From contig JAJUIB010000012.1 in assembly GCA_029265615.1 (NCBI GenBank), forward strand, positions 1 to 64,000: a stretch of 64,000 bases of DNA. Direction: 5' to 3'. Below the pieces are notes generated by a model that saw nothing but the letters and a program-made list of their open reading frames with translations, was not told the origin of the DNA and ran no database searches. This DNA comes from Spirochaetota bacterium. GTDB taxonomy: Bacteria > Spirochaetota > Spirochaetia > Treponematales > Rectinemataceae. Positions 27,701 to 36,900 of this stretch are shown here, one piece after another (within the stretch, counting starts at the first letter, position 1; each line of letters starts with the position of its first letter). The position numbers were made by a program, and so were the translations under genes.

Positions 27701-28307
27701 AAACCGTCGCACCGGCTACACGCAAAAAGCGAAAATCGGCGGCCACTCGATTTTTGTCCGCACCGGCGAATACGAGGACGGGAGCTTGGGAGAAATCTTC
27801 CTCGACATGCACAAGGAAGGTGCTGCCTTCCGCTCCATCCTCAATTCCTTTGCCATCGCCGTTTCGCTCGGCCTACAATACGGCGTTCCGCTTGAGGAAT
27901 ACGTCGACGCCTTCACCTTCACCCGCTTCGAGCCAAACGGCATGGTCCAGGGCCACGATTACGTCAAAATGGCGACCAGCACGCTCGATTTCATCTTCCG
28001 CGACCTGGCAATCTCCTACCTCGGCCGCCATGATCTTGGGCAGGTAAAGCCCGAAGACCTCGAGGCCGGTAATACGGACACCAGGGACAAAGTGCCCCGC
28101 GAGATGCGGCCGCGCAAAGGCTCGGGCAAAACGCCCCGTGCGAACGCGGCCCCTTCGCTTCTTTCAGGGCCCAGGGAGACGGCGCGAACCGCGCGGCAAA
28201 AGGGCTACGAGGGCGACCCCTGCCCCGTCTGCGGGCACCTCACCCTCGTCCGCAACGGAACCTGCCTGAAATGCGAGACCTGCGGATCCACAACGGGTTG
28301 CAGTTGA
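24741..28307 (+). CDS. nrdJ: Adenosylcobalamin-dependent (class II) ribonucleoside-diphosphate reductase
   Basis: 1188 residues, the long NrdJ form. Recognisable parts are [11 protein letters not shown], the [15 protein letters not shown] stretch, [20 protein letters not shown] (catalytic Cys and glycyl-type finger loop of the reductase barrel), [12 protein letters not shown] near the second redox Cys, a TSCPD-like region ([19 protein letters not shown]) and a Cys-rich C-terminus (CPVCGH ... [14 protein letters not shown]) that would shuttle electrons. It makes dNDPs with B12, independent of oxygen. GTG 24741 follows GGGGAGG at ideal spacing. It is the only reductase in the window. Thioredoxin or glutaredoxin nearby could reduce it. 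No B12 riboswitch was seen upstream. Confidence 0.95.
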   Translation: MKFERRFTQKGTGPYAGIRFEERKSEIRNPDGRIVFQMEGIAVPSSWSQIATDIIAQKYFRKAGVPDDKADAWKRFVPETQTRVERADGAPPPAPHPGAERDARQVFHRLAYTWTLWGKEAGYFDSEEDEAAFYDEILYMLARQMAAPNSPQWFNTGLHAVYGIEGPAQGHYYVDPATGEVVKSASAYVRPQPHACFILDIEDDLVNEGGIMDLVTREARLFKYGSGTGSNFSKIRAANEPLSGGGVSSGLLSFLKIADRSASAIKSGGTTRRAAKMVILDADHPDIEAYVAWKAEEEYKVACLAAGSALIKTHAAALLAAAKSGGPRVEERFSFEHNPALRKAARDALRAGLPAAFLHQILSRFRQGDESLELPRYDTAWEGEAYNTVSGQSSNNSVRLDNRFMKAVEEDGEWELVGRISGAPMRKIRARALWDKIAQAAWQCADPGLQFHGTVNEWHTCPKDGAIRGSNPCSEYMFLDDTACNLASLNLMAFYDERSGTFDDEAYRHAIRIWTTVLEISVVMAQFPSKEIARKSYDYRTLGLGYANLGTLLMVMGLAYDSEEGRAVAAALTAILSGEAYAQSARMAAAFGPFARYATNAEDMLRVIRNHRRAAYAADETEYEGLTVKPRALDASRCPENLVCAARSAWDEALEIGSSAGFRNAQVTAIAPTGTIGLLMDCDTTGVEPDYALVKFKKLSGGGYFKIINSSVPRALRALGYSAEKIAAIERYALGHETLKKAVSAIGVPLALSYEALRAKGLPADALDRAEAALKTAISLESCFAPYVLGKDAFAALGVPEATYTLPGFSLLRHLGFSEREIEEAELFACGTMGVEGAPDLKPEHVAVFDTATPSGKRGTRAIAWKAHIAMMAAVQPFVSGAISKTINMPNSATYEDVKGAYILAWRSMLKAIALYRDGSKLSQPLSALAPGADVIADSIVALETGGLEEEAEYTAAETPLLPRYGAIAPELPGMPLAPRGVRRQLPNRRTGYTQKAKIGGHSIFVRTGEYEDGSLGEIFLDMHKEGAAFRSILNSFAIAVSLGLQYGVPLEEYVDAFTFTRFEPNGMVQGHDYVKMATSTLDFIFRDLAISYLGRHDLGQVKPEDLEAGNTDTRDKVPREMRPRKGSGKTPRANAAPSLLSGPRETARTARQKGYEGDPCPVCGHLTLVRNGTCLKCETCGSTTGCS

Positions 28308-28333
28308 AAGGCAGGCAGGTCTCGCATTTCGGG
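28265..28333. repeat. 19-bp inverted repeat spanning the nrdJ stop
   Basis: Arms 28265-28283 (within the Cys-rich C-terminal codons of nrdJ) and 28315-28333 (after the stop) match at 18 of 19 positions with 31 bases between. The nrdJ 3' end can therefore fold into a long hairpin that contains the stop codon. Confidence 0.8.
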
Positions 28334-28345
28334 TCTACGGAAAAT

Positions 28346-28385
28346 CGCGGAAGCCCTCAGGGCATAAGCCCGTTGGGCTTCCGCG
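28346..28385 (-). terminator. Hairpin terminator between nrdJ and arcA
   Basis: Perfect 11-bp outer stem (CGCGGAAGCCC / GGGCTTCCGCG, 28346-28356 and 28375-28385) with a small inner GGGC-ATAA-GCCC hairpin. On the minus strand it is followed by TTTT, so it fits as the arcA terminator; it may also stop nrdJ readthrough. Confidence 0.65.
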
Positions 28386-28395
28386 CCGCCACAAG

Positions 28396-28423
28396 GTCCG
28401 TGCGGAGTTGTCCGTGCGGAGTT
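28396..28423. repeat. 14-bp tandem duplication
   Basis: GTCCGTGCGGAGTT occurs twice head to tail (28396-28409 and 28410-28423), ending just before the arcA stop codon. It looks like a recent slippage duplication. Confidence 0.85.
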
Positions 28424-28427
28424 CAGC

Positions 28428-29672
28428 CTACAAATCGGCGCGGTCAATGGGCATCGTCATACAGCGGGCGCCGCCACCGCCACGCGCAAGCTCGATGCCG
28501 TCAAAGCCGACCGCGAGTCGGCCGTAGCTTAAGGGGTCCTCGCCGCCCTCGATGAAATCAACGGCGCGCTTCACCGCAAACCCTGACCGCGCGAGCGCCT
28601 CGAGGGTCTTCTGGTTGCAGGAATACATAACGATCTTACCCGGCGCGAAGGCAAAGGAATTCGCCCCCGACCACCACTGCTCGCGGTCCTCGTAGAGGGG
28701 ATCCCCGTCACCGCAGAGGATGGGCTCAAGATCCCAGCCGAGCTCCTTGAGTGCGGGGAGAAGGCCGTTTGTATCCTTGTAGGACACCTCGCCGCGCGGG
28801 TCGACGTCGAGGCGGACGACCTGGGCGTGGTTCTTGCCCATGATGACCGGCGCGTAGACGAGCGCGGCGTCGCGGTCGACGATCGTGAAGCACATGTCAA
28901 GATGGATGGTCGCGCGCTCCTTGGGGATGACGACGGCGAGAATCGTGACCGGCTCCTCGAAGGAGCGGCCGGTGTTGCGCGCGAGGAGCTCAACGGCGTC
29001 TGGGGCGGTCCTCTCGGAAATGCCGATCGCGAGCACCTTGGGACTCACGACAAGGATGTCACCGCCCTCGATCGAGATGAAGCGGTTGCGCTCGCGCGGA
29101 CCGTCGAGCAGAAGCCCTCGGGCGCGGAACTCGGGGTGACGACTGAAGACGAAGCGCGTGATTATCGACTCGATGAGGCGCACATCGTAGGCGGTGGCGC
29201 AGGAAATTGCCCAATCGCGAAAAACGGCGGCTGAATCGCGCATGAAGTAGGTATTTGGTAGCGGCCGCATGACGAAGCTCCGCGGCGAGAGAATGCCCGC
29301 AAGGGTCGAGGGCCGAGCGGGAAGCCCCTCGATCACGAGATCGGCGAGGTCGGCGGGGTGAAGGTTCATGAGCTCGTCGATGAGGGGCCGAATCGGGCAG
29401 AGCCCCGCAAGGGCTGTGATGAATTCGAAGCGGCTACCGGGACTCGCAAGGGATTCGGCAAGCAGATCCTTGAGCTCGTGGACATTCGCGACCAGCGAGA
29501 GAAAGGTCTTGAGCTGGTCGTGTTCTGCGCGGACCGCGGAAAGCGGAATGATGTCGTTGTAAAGGTCCTCCGCGGCCTCTTTGGGCGTCATCGCCTCGAC
29601 CTCAGGGCCGGGGCTGTGAAGGACGACGCGCTTAAGGGCGCCTATCTCGCTCGTCACGTTGAGTCCGGGCAT
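28428..29672 (-). CDS. arcA: Arginine deiminase
   Basis: 414 residues. NVTSEIGALKRVVLHSPG at the N-terminus, YFMRDSAAVF (substrate-binding Arg/Asp region), IEGGDILVV, IHLDMCFTIVD (catalytic His/Asp region) and the C-terminal GGGGARCMTMPI with the nucleophilic Cys are all arginine deiminase signatures. It converts arginine to citrulline and ammonia, giving ATP through ornithine carbamoyltransferase and carbamate kinase, which are not in this window. AAAGGAG precedes ATG 29672 (six bases), better than the adjacent ATG 29675. The gene is divergent from the cDPGS-like gene. It is cytoplasmic, with an acid-resistance or arginine-fermentation role. Confidence 0.94.
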   Translation of the reverse strand: MPGLNVTSEIGALKRVVLHSPGPEVEAMTPKEAAEDLYNDIIPLSAVRAEHDQLKTFLSLVANVHELKDLLAESLASPGSRFEFITALAGLCPIRPLIDELMNLHPADLADLVIEGLPARPSTLAGILSPRSFVMRPLPNTYFMRDSAAVFRDWAISCATAYDVRLIESIITRFVFSRHPEFRARGLLLDGPRERNRFISIEGGDILVVSPKVLAIGISERTAPDAVELLARNTGRSFEEPVTILAVVIPKERATIHLDMCFTIVDRDAALVYAPVIMGKNHAQVVRLDVDPRGEVSYKDTNGLLPALKELGWDLEPILCGDGDPLYEDREQWWSGANSFAFAPGKIVMYSCNQKTLEALARSGFAVKRAVDFIEGGEDPLSYGRLAVGFDGIELARGGGGARCMTMPIDRADL

Positions 29673-29921
29673 CATAATCTCCTTTGCCGGACACTTTAAT
29701 CGAGGAGCGGCCTTTCGTTCAATCGGCGCGCGTAGGCGACATGGGAAAGGCCTTTTCGCGATTTTTATTTTTTTTCGCACGGTGGCGTGGAGGGCCGGTT
29801 TTGCATAACTATGTGACACCGAGGCGCCGAATACGCATGAATTTCCGCGCCACCTGCACGCGCGCGCATATCTATTCAAAAACGCCCCTCGCCACGCGAA
29901 GGCTCAGGGGGAAGGCCGTTC

Positions 29922-29949
29922 TTGACAGCATGCACAGCGGGTTTATACT
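29922..29949 (+). promoter_or_regulatory. Strong promoter of the cDPGS-like gene
   Basis: -35 TTGACA (29922-29927), 16-base spacer, -10 TATACT (29944-29949). These elements and the spacing are the same as the flaA promoter, suggesting high constitutive expression. Confidence 0.8.
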
Positions 29950-29957
29950 CGCGCAAG

Positions 29958-29979
29958 CGATCAGGCGAAGGCCTGATCG
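29958..29979 (+). promoter_or_regulatory. Hairpin at the transcript 5' end
   Basis: CGATCAGGC-GAAG-GCCTGATCG forms a perfect 9-bp stem with a GNRA-like tetraloop, starting at or just after the predicted transcription start. 5' hairpins of this kind protect mRNA from decay; an attenuator is less likely because there is no U-run. Confidence 0.65.
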
Positions 29980-30009
29980 ACCCGTACCAACAACCAGGAG
30001 GATCCTCTC

Positions 30010-31344
30010 ATGACGAAGAGGAACGTGATCATCATCGGCGCCGCAGGACGAGACTTCCACAACTTCAACACCTTCTTCCGCGACAACGAGGCATACAACG
30101 TCGTCGCCTTCACCGCCGCGCAGATTCCCGACATCGACGGCCGCAAGTATCCCGCGGCCCTCGCCGGCAAGCTCTACCCCGAGGGCATCCCCATCTACGC
30201 CGAGGCTGATCTGCCGAAACTCATCAAGGAGCTCAAGGTCGACGAGTGCGTCTTCGCCTACTCCGACGTCCCCTACAGCCATGTCATGGGCATCGGCGCA
30301 ATTGTTAACGCCGCGGGCGCGACCTTCCGCCTCCTCGGCCCCTCCGACACTCAGGTCAAGTCGACCAAGCCCGTCATCGGTGTCTGCGCCGTCCGCACCG
30401 GCGCAGGCAAATCCCAGACCTCCCGCAAGATCGTGCAGATGCTCATGCAGAAGGGCCTCAAGGTCGTCGCGGTCCGCCACCCGATGCCCTACGGCGACCT
30501 TGTCGCACAGAAGGTCCAGCGCTTCGCCACGGTCGAGGATCTCAAGAAGCACAAGTGCACGATCGAGGAGATGGAGGAATACGAGCCCCATGTCGTCCGC
30601 GGCAACGTGATCTACGCCGGCGTCGACTACGAGGCGATTCTCCGCGAGGCCGAGAAGGAGGCCGATGTCATCCTTTGGGACGGTGGCAACAACGACTTCC
30701 CCTTCTACAAGACCGACCTCCTCGTCACCGTTGCCGATCCGCACCGCCCGGGCAACGAGATCTCCTTTTATCCCGGTGAGGTCTCCCTCCGTATGGCCGA
30801 CGTAGTCGTGATCAACAAAATCGACACTGCGAGCCCCGAAGCAATTCAGACCGTGCGCGAGAACATCCAGAAGGTGAACCCCAAGGCCACCGTGATCGAC
30901 GGCGCCTCCCCCATCACCGTGGACAAGCCCGAACTCATCAAAGGCAAGCGCGTGCTCTGCATCGAAGATGGTCCGACGCTCACCCATGGCCACATGAAGA
31001 TCGGCGCCGGCGTCGTCGCGGCACGCAAGTTCGGCGCGAAAGAGCTCGTCGATCCCCGCCCCTATGTCGTCGGCAAGCTCGCCGAAACCTTTAAAATCTA
31101 CCCGAACATCGGCACCCTTCTCCCCGCCATGGGCTACGGCGAGGAACAGGTTCGCGACCTCGAGAAGACGATCGAGAAGACCGACTGCGACACCGTCGTT
31201 ATCGCCACCCCGATCGACCTTAACCGCATCGTCAAGATCAACAAGCCCACGGTGAAGGTTGGCTACGACCTCCAGGAGATCGGCTCTCCCAACCTCACCG
31301 AGATCCTCGACGACTTCTGTAAGCGCCACAACCTCGGGAAGTAA
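30010..31344 (+). CDS. Cyclic 2,3-diphosphoglycerate synthetase-like P-loop protein
   Basis: 444 residues. An N-terminal Rossmann-like part (NVIIIGAAGRDFHNFN) is followed by the P-loop VCAVRTGAGKSQTSR (GAGKS, 131-135), ILWDGGNNDFPFY, and NKID (G4-like) in VVVINKIDTAS. This is the layout of the cyclic-2,3-bisphosphoglycerate synthetase family known from methanogens, with bacterial homologues of unknown role that I recall near arginine or carbamoyl-phosphate genes; here it is divergent from arginine deiminase. AGGAGGA precedes the ATG, the promoter is strong and codon use is highly biased (GTC/CTC/ATC), so it is probably an abundant protein. Product and substrate are not established in bacteria. 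Confidence 0.82.
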   Translation: MTKRNVIIIGAAGRDFHNFNTFFRDNEAYNVVAFTAAQIPDIDGRKYPAALAGKLYPEGIPIYAEADLPKLIKELKVDECVFAYSDVPYSHVMGIGAIVNAAGATFRLLGPSDTQVKSTKPVIGVCAVRTGAGKSQTSRKIVQMLMQKGLKVVAVRHPMPYGDLVAQKVQRFATVEDLKKHKCTIEEMEEYEPHVVRGNVIYAGVDYEAILREAEKEADVILWDGGNNDFPFYKTDLLVTVADPHRPGNEISFYPGEVSLRMADVVVINKIDTASPEAIQTVRENIQKVNPKATVIDGASPITVDKPELIKGKRVLCIEDGPTLTHGHMKIGAGVVAARKFGAKELVDPRPYVVGKLAETFKIYPNIGTLLPAMGYGEEQVRDLEKTIEKTDCDTVVIATPIDLNRIVKINKPTVKVGYDLQEIGSPNLTEILDDFCKRHNLGK

Positions 31345-31420
31345 GGGGCGCAGGGCTCAAGGAGGGTCGGCCGCGCAGGATGCGAGGGCGCGTGGCCGCC
31401 CTCAGCAAAAGCCGGCTAAC

Positions 31421-31460
31421 GCGAAGGGCTGCCCCGCCAGGGGGCGGCCCTTCGCTTCTT
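31421..31460 (+). terminator. Terminator of the cDPGS-like gene
   Basis: 15-bp stem with one wobble pair (31421-31435 and 31441-31455, GCGAAGGGC/GCCCTTCGC at its base), loop GCCAG, followed by TTCTT. A smaller GAGGGCG/CGCCCTC hairpin lies upstream at 31384-31403. Confidence 0.75.
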
Positions 31461-31522
31461 GGCAAGCCTGTTTCGACTATCCGCCTATCTCTGCCCCGGA
31501 TACTGGGATAAGCACAGCGGGC

Positions 31523-33910
31523 CTATCGCACCTCGTAGCGGACGCGCTCGGTAACATCGCCGTCAAGGACGAGAAGCACCTCATGACTGCCCCTATGCAC
31601 AGGAACGAGAAAGCGGCCGTCGGAGCCGCCTGAGAGGGCTTCGCCGTCATGGAAGAGCTCAAGGCCGGGAGCGCCCGGGTTCGCTACCTGAATGAGGATG
31701 GCCTGGTCGGATGCGGGGCGCGAGGGATCGAACCAAAAAACCGCGCCGTCGCGGGGGCGGACAATGCCCGCTACCGCGGATGCGCCTACCCTAGCGCCAT
31801 CCGCCGCGCCGTGTCGGGCGCCCTGGGCGAGCCAGGCCGCATACTCAGGCGGAAACACCGGACTTTCCAGCCCAGGCCGATGCCATGAGCAGGGCTCGGG
31901 CAGGGCTTTGGGCCTGAAAAGCTCCTCGACCGTCGCGGGGCAGGCATCGGTTGCAAGACCACCTGAAAGCGCGCAAATGCGCGCCTTTTCGACACCCTCA
32001 GGCGGCGCAAATACGCGCCCGGACTCGGAGATGAAAGAAAGAACGCGGGCAACGGCGCGGGCGGGGATACCTGAGCCGGTGCGGCCGATGATGGTCTCTC
32101 CGGTAAAGTTACCCATCCATACGCCCACGACGTGCCGTTCAGTCGCACCGAGCGCCCACACGTGCTGATACTGGTTCGCGGTGCCCGTCTTGAAGATTGC
32201 GTCGTAGGGAACCGCAAAGGCCTTGCCCTCGCCAAAGCCCGTAAAGCGGCTTGCGGGGTCGGAGAGCATCGAGCGAACCGTCACAGCCGCATAGTGGCTC
32301 ATGAGCGGAGGTTCCGAGGCGGTGCTCGAATGCGCAAAGGCGTGCCCGCCTTGTGCTGCGAAAACACGACCGCCTTTCGCGAAGGGTGTCACCACGAGCG
32401 GACGGCCGTCGCGCACAAAAATGGAAAATGCTCGGGCGAGCTCAAGAAGGGTGACGCGCGCATTGCCAAGTGCAAGTCCTACGCCGACATCATCGCGCTG
32501 GGTCCGCATCGATTCGAATCCGATTTGAATGAGGAAATCCGCGAAACTCTGAACGCCGAGGCGGTTGAGCACATAGACGGCGGGAACATTGAGGCTCGAG
32601 GCGAGGGCGACGCGAAGCCGCACGGGACCGTTGTAGCGGTTATTAAAGTTGAGTGGAATGTAGACCGCCCCGCCCCCGAATTCGAGCGGCAGGTCGGGAA
32701 GCACGGTCGCCGGGGTGAACCCGTGGTCGAGGGCGAGGGCATAGAGAAAGGGCTTGAGACAGGATCCCGGTTGCCCCGGCGCAAGGACGCCATCCATTTG
32801 TCCGCGCGCCTCCTCGTCGTAAAAGTCGACGGACCCGACCCAAGCGAGTATTTCCCCCGTCACCGCGTCGAGGACAATTCCCGCCGCGTTGGTGAGGCGT
32901 GCGCGCTCCCAGCCCGCTACGCCGTCCTTCAAGGTGGTCTCGAGCGTTCGCTGAATCTCAGGATCGAGGGAGCTCACGAGGCGGAAGGCCGCGGCTTCCC
33001 CCGGGACCGCCCGGCTCTGCGCATCCGCCCGGCGAGCGGTGGAGGCGGGGAGGAGTGCGTCTCGGAGAAAGTGGGGCGCCCGGTTCGGATACACACCCCG
33101 CCGCGCGCCTTTCGCCGCCGAACGGAACAAGGCGAATAGTTCTTCCCGCGAATGGCCCCGCCCCAGAGGGGCGCGCGCAAATACACGCACGGCGGCCTGC
33201 GCAAGCTCCTCAGGATGCGCGGCGGGGTCGTAGCGGCTCGGGCTCCGCGGTAACACCGCAAGAAGGGCGGCCTCGTAATCACCAAGCTCGCAGGCGCGCC
33301 TGCCGAAATAGGCGAAAGCGGCTGACTCGATGCCCTCGGCGCCGCGTCCGTAGGGCACGTTGGAAAGGTAGAGCTCGAGAATGCGGCGTTTGCCGAGCCT
33401 GAGTTCGAGCCGCGCCGCATCGAGGGCCTCGCGAAGCTTACCGACAATACCGCCCTCCCGCGGACGCACCATGCGCGCAAGCTGCATCGTGATCGTCGAG
33501 CCGCCTGAGACAACACGCCCTGCGGCGGCTCCCTGGAAAGCCGCGCGCATAAGCGCAAGCGGGTCGAAGCCCGGATGGACAAAGAAGCGGCGGTCCTCCG
33601 CCTCGAGGAAGCGGTCAAGGACGCGGCGCGGCAGTTCCCCGAGCACGACGGGCTCGCGGCGAATGCCGTCATCCACGGCGAAAACGGCGAGGCGGCCCCC
33701 GTTGCGGTCAAGGGCGACCAGACTGTAGGGCCGCCTCAGAAAGGTCTCAAGCGCAGGATAGGGCGAAAAGCGAAGCACCAGCCACAAGAGCGTTAAGACC
33801 GTGGCGAGCGCAGCAGCCACCGCAGGCGCGCGCGTTCGTGATGCGCGCGCCGCGGCGACGGATGATGCTTCCGCAGGGCGGCCGCCCGGCGCGCAAGGCC
33901 GCCGCCTCAT
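31523..33910 (-). CDS. pbpC: Penicillin-binding protein 1C
   Basis: 795 residues. A Pro/Arg-rich N-tail and one membrane anchor (about 30-47) are followed by the GT51 glycosyltransferase domain (about 80-250) with EAEDRRFFVHPGFDP (catalytic Glu105) and GGSTITMQLARM, then the transpeptidase with SxxK in PGSCLKPF (S383, K386), SLN (439-441) and KTG in IFKTGTANQYQH. The last about 90 residues are the BiPBP_C domain typical of PBP1C. Its ATG overlaps the macroglobulin stop by four bases. The pair is a known linkage in which the macroglobulin is thought to trap proteases that breach the envelope while PBP1C repairs the wall. The start at 33910 is chosen by the overlap. Confidence 0.95.
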   Translation of the reverse strand: MRRRPCAPGGRPAEASSVAAARASRTRAPAVAAALATVLTLLWLVLRFSPYPALETFLRRPYSLVALDRNGGRLAVFAVDDGIRREPVVLGELPRRVLDRFLEAEDRRFFVHPGFDPLALMRAAFQGAAAGRVVSGGSTITMQLARMVRPREGGIVGKLREALDAARLELRLGKRRILELYLSNVPYGRGAEGIESAAFAYFGRRACELGDYEAALLAVLPRSPSRYDPAAHPEELAQAAVRVFARAPLGRGHSREELFALFRSAAKGARRGVYPNRAPHFLRDALLPASTARRADAQSRAVPGEAAAFRLVSSLDPEIQRTLETTLKDGVAGWERARLTNAAGIVLDAVTGEILAWVGSVDFYDEEARGQMDGVLAPGQPGSCLKPFLYALALDHGFTPATVLPDLPLEFGGGAVYIPLNFNNRYNGPVRLRVALASSLNVPAVYVLNRLGVQSFADFLIQIGFESMRTQRDDVGVGLALGNARVTLLELARAFSIFVRDGRPLVVTPFAKGGRVFAAQGGHAFAHSSTASEPPLMSHYAAVTVRSMLSDPASRFTGFGEGKAFAVPYDAIFKTGTANQYQHVWALGATERHVVGVWMGNFTGETIIGRTGSGIPARAVARVLSFISESGRVFAPPEGVEKARICALSGGLATDACPATVEELFRPKALPEPCSWHRPGLESPVFPPEYAAWLAQGARHGAADGARVGASAVAGIVRPRDGAVFWFDPSRPASDQAILIQVANPGAPGLELFHDGEALSGGSDGRFLVPVHRGSHEVLLVLDGDVTERVRYEVR

Positions 33911-36900
33911 CGCGCGATGAGCACGAGGGTCGAAACATCCCGCCCAAAGACCTCTGGCTCGTACATGCACTCGGCCGTTGCGGGCGGCACGGGGAACACA
34001 CCTGCGCTCGTCGCACGGAAGAGCACCGAAAAGCTCTGCGTGCCGGGCGCAAAGCGTGTCACATAGGCGTGCGCCTCGTTGTCAAACACCTTAACCGTGG
34101 AAGCGGCGTAGTACCCATCATCGCAGCATGCTTCATCGTCATACCCATACTCGTCACCTCCGCGCCGGGGCGTGGGCTCCGCCCCGGCCCCGAAGCCCGC
34201 GTCGGCGGCTCCGCCCAAACGCCAGGCGGGAGCCACCGATTCGACGATGTCCGCCCCCGAGGGCACGGGCATGCGCACGGCGACAAACTCGCGCAGTTTG
34301 TCGCTCGTCACACTCACCGTAAGGCGATAAAGCTGTCCACGCTTGAGAGCTCCTGCAGGCAGGGGGCTACCGTCCGCCAACGTGATGCGCGACACCACCT
34401 CAAAGCCCTCGTCGCGGTTCACCGCGGTTTCGAGCGGCACGGCATAGCGGAGAACGGCGCCGTAGTAGAGCGTGCCCCTTCCCTCCTTGCGAAATTCAAG
34501 GGGGAGGAGGCGGTCTCGGGGGAACGAGGAGAGGGGTGTCTCCGCGAAGGGCCATTCCCGCACCTGACGGAGCCCCGAAAGCGAGCGAAATTCCGCTGAT
34601 GTAAGCTCTTTGCCCGCAAGAAGCACGCTCGCCTTGAAGTCGGGCGTCCCCCCTTCCGCCTTGACCGCGGCAGCGAAGGCGGAAAGCACCCAATAGGTCG
34701 TGTTTGTCGACTGCCAATAACCCGCGCGCTGCTCCGCGAGCATCGAAGCGACAAGGCGGCGCGCGATGTCGCTCGAGGGGTTGCGGCGCACGAGGAGCTC
34801 GAGGAGCATCGACATCGAGGAAAGGCGATCGTTCCAGCGGCCAAGCCCCGAAGCGTCGATATCGACCGAACGCGGCGATTGCTTGAGGAAACCCAAGGCC
34901 TTTTGGAGGCAGAAGTCCGCCCGCGCCTCGTCCTTGAGCGCGAGGAACACGAGGCCGAGCTGGCTCCATTCGGCCGCCTTGAAGTTTCGCGTGGAGCGCA
35001 GCACCGCCTCGGCCTCGTCCTTGCGGAGTTCGCCTGCCTCAGCAAGGACACGGAGCGCGAAACTGAACTCAAAGGGGAGGTCCTCGCTGCGCTTCTCGCG
35101 GACATAGCGGAAAAGCGGCTCGACCTTGAGCTTAGCGGGCAGAGTCCAGCCCTTTTTGCGCATGAGGTCGACGATGTGCGCCACCCGGACGGTGACATAG
35201 TAGTCAGCGGCGGCGCTCCAGGCCCATATGCCGAAGCTACCGTCAGACCGCTGGGTCGCAGCGATCTGCGCGAGGGCGGCCTCCGCAGCGGCGCGGGGGT
35301 CGGCGACCCGGCTCGAAAGCCCAAAGGCGTCGATATACTCGCCGAAGAGCACGAGGGGGAGGATCCGCGCAGAGAGCTGTTCGTTGCACCCATAGGGGTA
35401 GTCGAACACATAGCGGACCGCGCCCGAGAGCGTGGGGAGCTTAGAGGCGCCAAGCGTTATTTCAAGGCCGCCCTTCCCGCCCGGACTGTCGGCCGGAAGC
35501 ACCAGCCCTTCGAGGAAGCTCGCGGGAACATCGGCCGCGGCTTCGACGGAGCCAAGCGAAGCGACCGTCTCCATGACGAGCGGCTCCTCGACCACATAGC
35601 GCTCCTTGAGCACCTCGCTGTGCGCGGCGCTACGGGTCGTGAACGTAATCTCGCCCGTCCCCGCCCTGGTTGCACAGAGGGCGAAGGCGAGCTCGGCGCT
35701 CGCACCCGGCTGTATCGTCACGCTACGCTCCTTGGGGTCGTCCACCTCAAGGAGGTCCGACTCGCAGCGCACCGTGACGCGCTGGGGAGCGGCATCCATG
35801 TTGGTGACAATAACCCCCGCATAGGCCGTGTCCCGGATGCGCATCTTGCGCGGCAGGGCGGTCTTTACGTTGATCGGATTGCGCACCTGGCTGTCGACCT
35901 CTGCAAGACCAAAGCGCTCAGCCGTCACGGCGAGCGCGGTGCAGCGGTAGGTGGTGAGGTTGTCGGGCCACGTAAAGCTGATCCGCGCCTTCCCATCGGG
36001 ACCGGTCTTGAGCGCCGGCTCGAAAATCGCCGTGGGGCGGAAATCCTTGCGTTCGGAGAGCTTCGTATCCTCTTCGTCGCCGCCAAACTGGTCCTTTACC
36101 TGGTACGTGACGGGGTCGAGAAGCCAGGCGCGCGAGTCGCCGCCCCTCGTGCCGAGCGGGAAACGATAGGCCGCGTAGAAATAGCTCATGGGATCCTGGA
36201 CATGGTAGTTCACAATGTCCACGACTCCCCGGTCGACGGCCATGAAGCAGATCTCGGCACCCGGCACGGGCTTGCCGCCCAGCGTCGCGGTGACGGTGAA
36301 GGTCGCCTTGGCGCCCGGGAGATAGGAGGGTTTGTCGGCCGCGATGTCGAGTTTGATGCGGCGCGTGCTCGTATCGACTCGGACCTGCGCAAGACCGAAA
36401 TAGCCTTTGGGCTTGTCGAGATCGGGTTCCCCGTAGCGGTGCGCTGGCGGCCCCTTACGCACCGAATAGGAGGAAATAGCAACATACACCACGGGCACAT
36501 GGCGCTCCTCGATCGGCAGCTCGATCAGCTGAGTCGGTCCGTCGTAGTGGACGAGGCGGGAGCTCATGATGCCCTCGCGCTCGACCGTGACGAGGTAGTC
36601 GCCTGCGGGAAGCGGCGAGCGCATGAGTAAGCGTGCGGTCTCGCCCACCGCGTACACGGGTTTTTCAGGGGAAAGATCGATGCCGTTGGGATTCGAACCG
36701 TACCAGTTCACCCACTCGTTGCCGGTGGCCCAGATGCGGAAGGCGACGACCGTCTCGCGGCCGAGGCGGTCCTGCGCGGCGATGCGGATGAGATACTGGC
36801 CCTCCTTGTCCGGCGTGAAGGTGAACGACGACGCGCTCGCGGCGAGCTTCTCTTCGCGCTCGAGAACGGGCACCTCGCTATGCGTCCAGCGCGAGTCGAT

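Larger units (their letters stand above)
29673..30009. other. 337-base divergent intergenic region between arcA and the cDPGS-like gene
   Basis: No convincing gene. It is more AT-rich than its neighbours, with T-rich stretches at 29760-29776. A strong plus-strand promoter and a 5' hairpin lie at 29922-29979. A clear arcA promoter was not resolved; a TTGAAC...ATTAAA pair about 25-50 bases upstream of arcA is the best but weak candidate. No convincing ARG box was found. Confidence 0.6.

Noticed and set aside
29820-29850. ARG box near arcA
   Set aside because: GAAT...GAAT elements near 29830 are direct, not inverted, and do not form the ArgR dyad.
29872-31329. 485-codon minus-strand open frame
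   Set aside because: Mirror of the cDPGS-like gene; very Asp/Val/Leu-rich translation without motifs, typical of antisense of biased codons.
34879-36630. 583-codon plus-strand frame inside the macroglobulin gene
   Set aside because: Antisense to a well-supported 1989-residue protein with a thioester motif; no Shine-Dalgarno or family motif.
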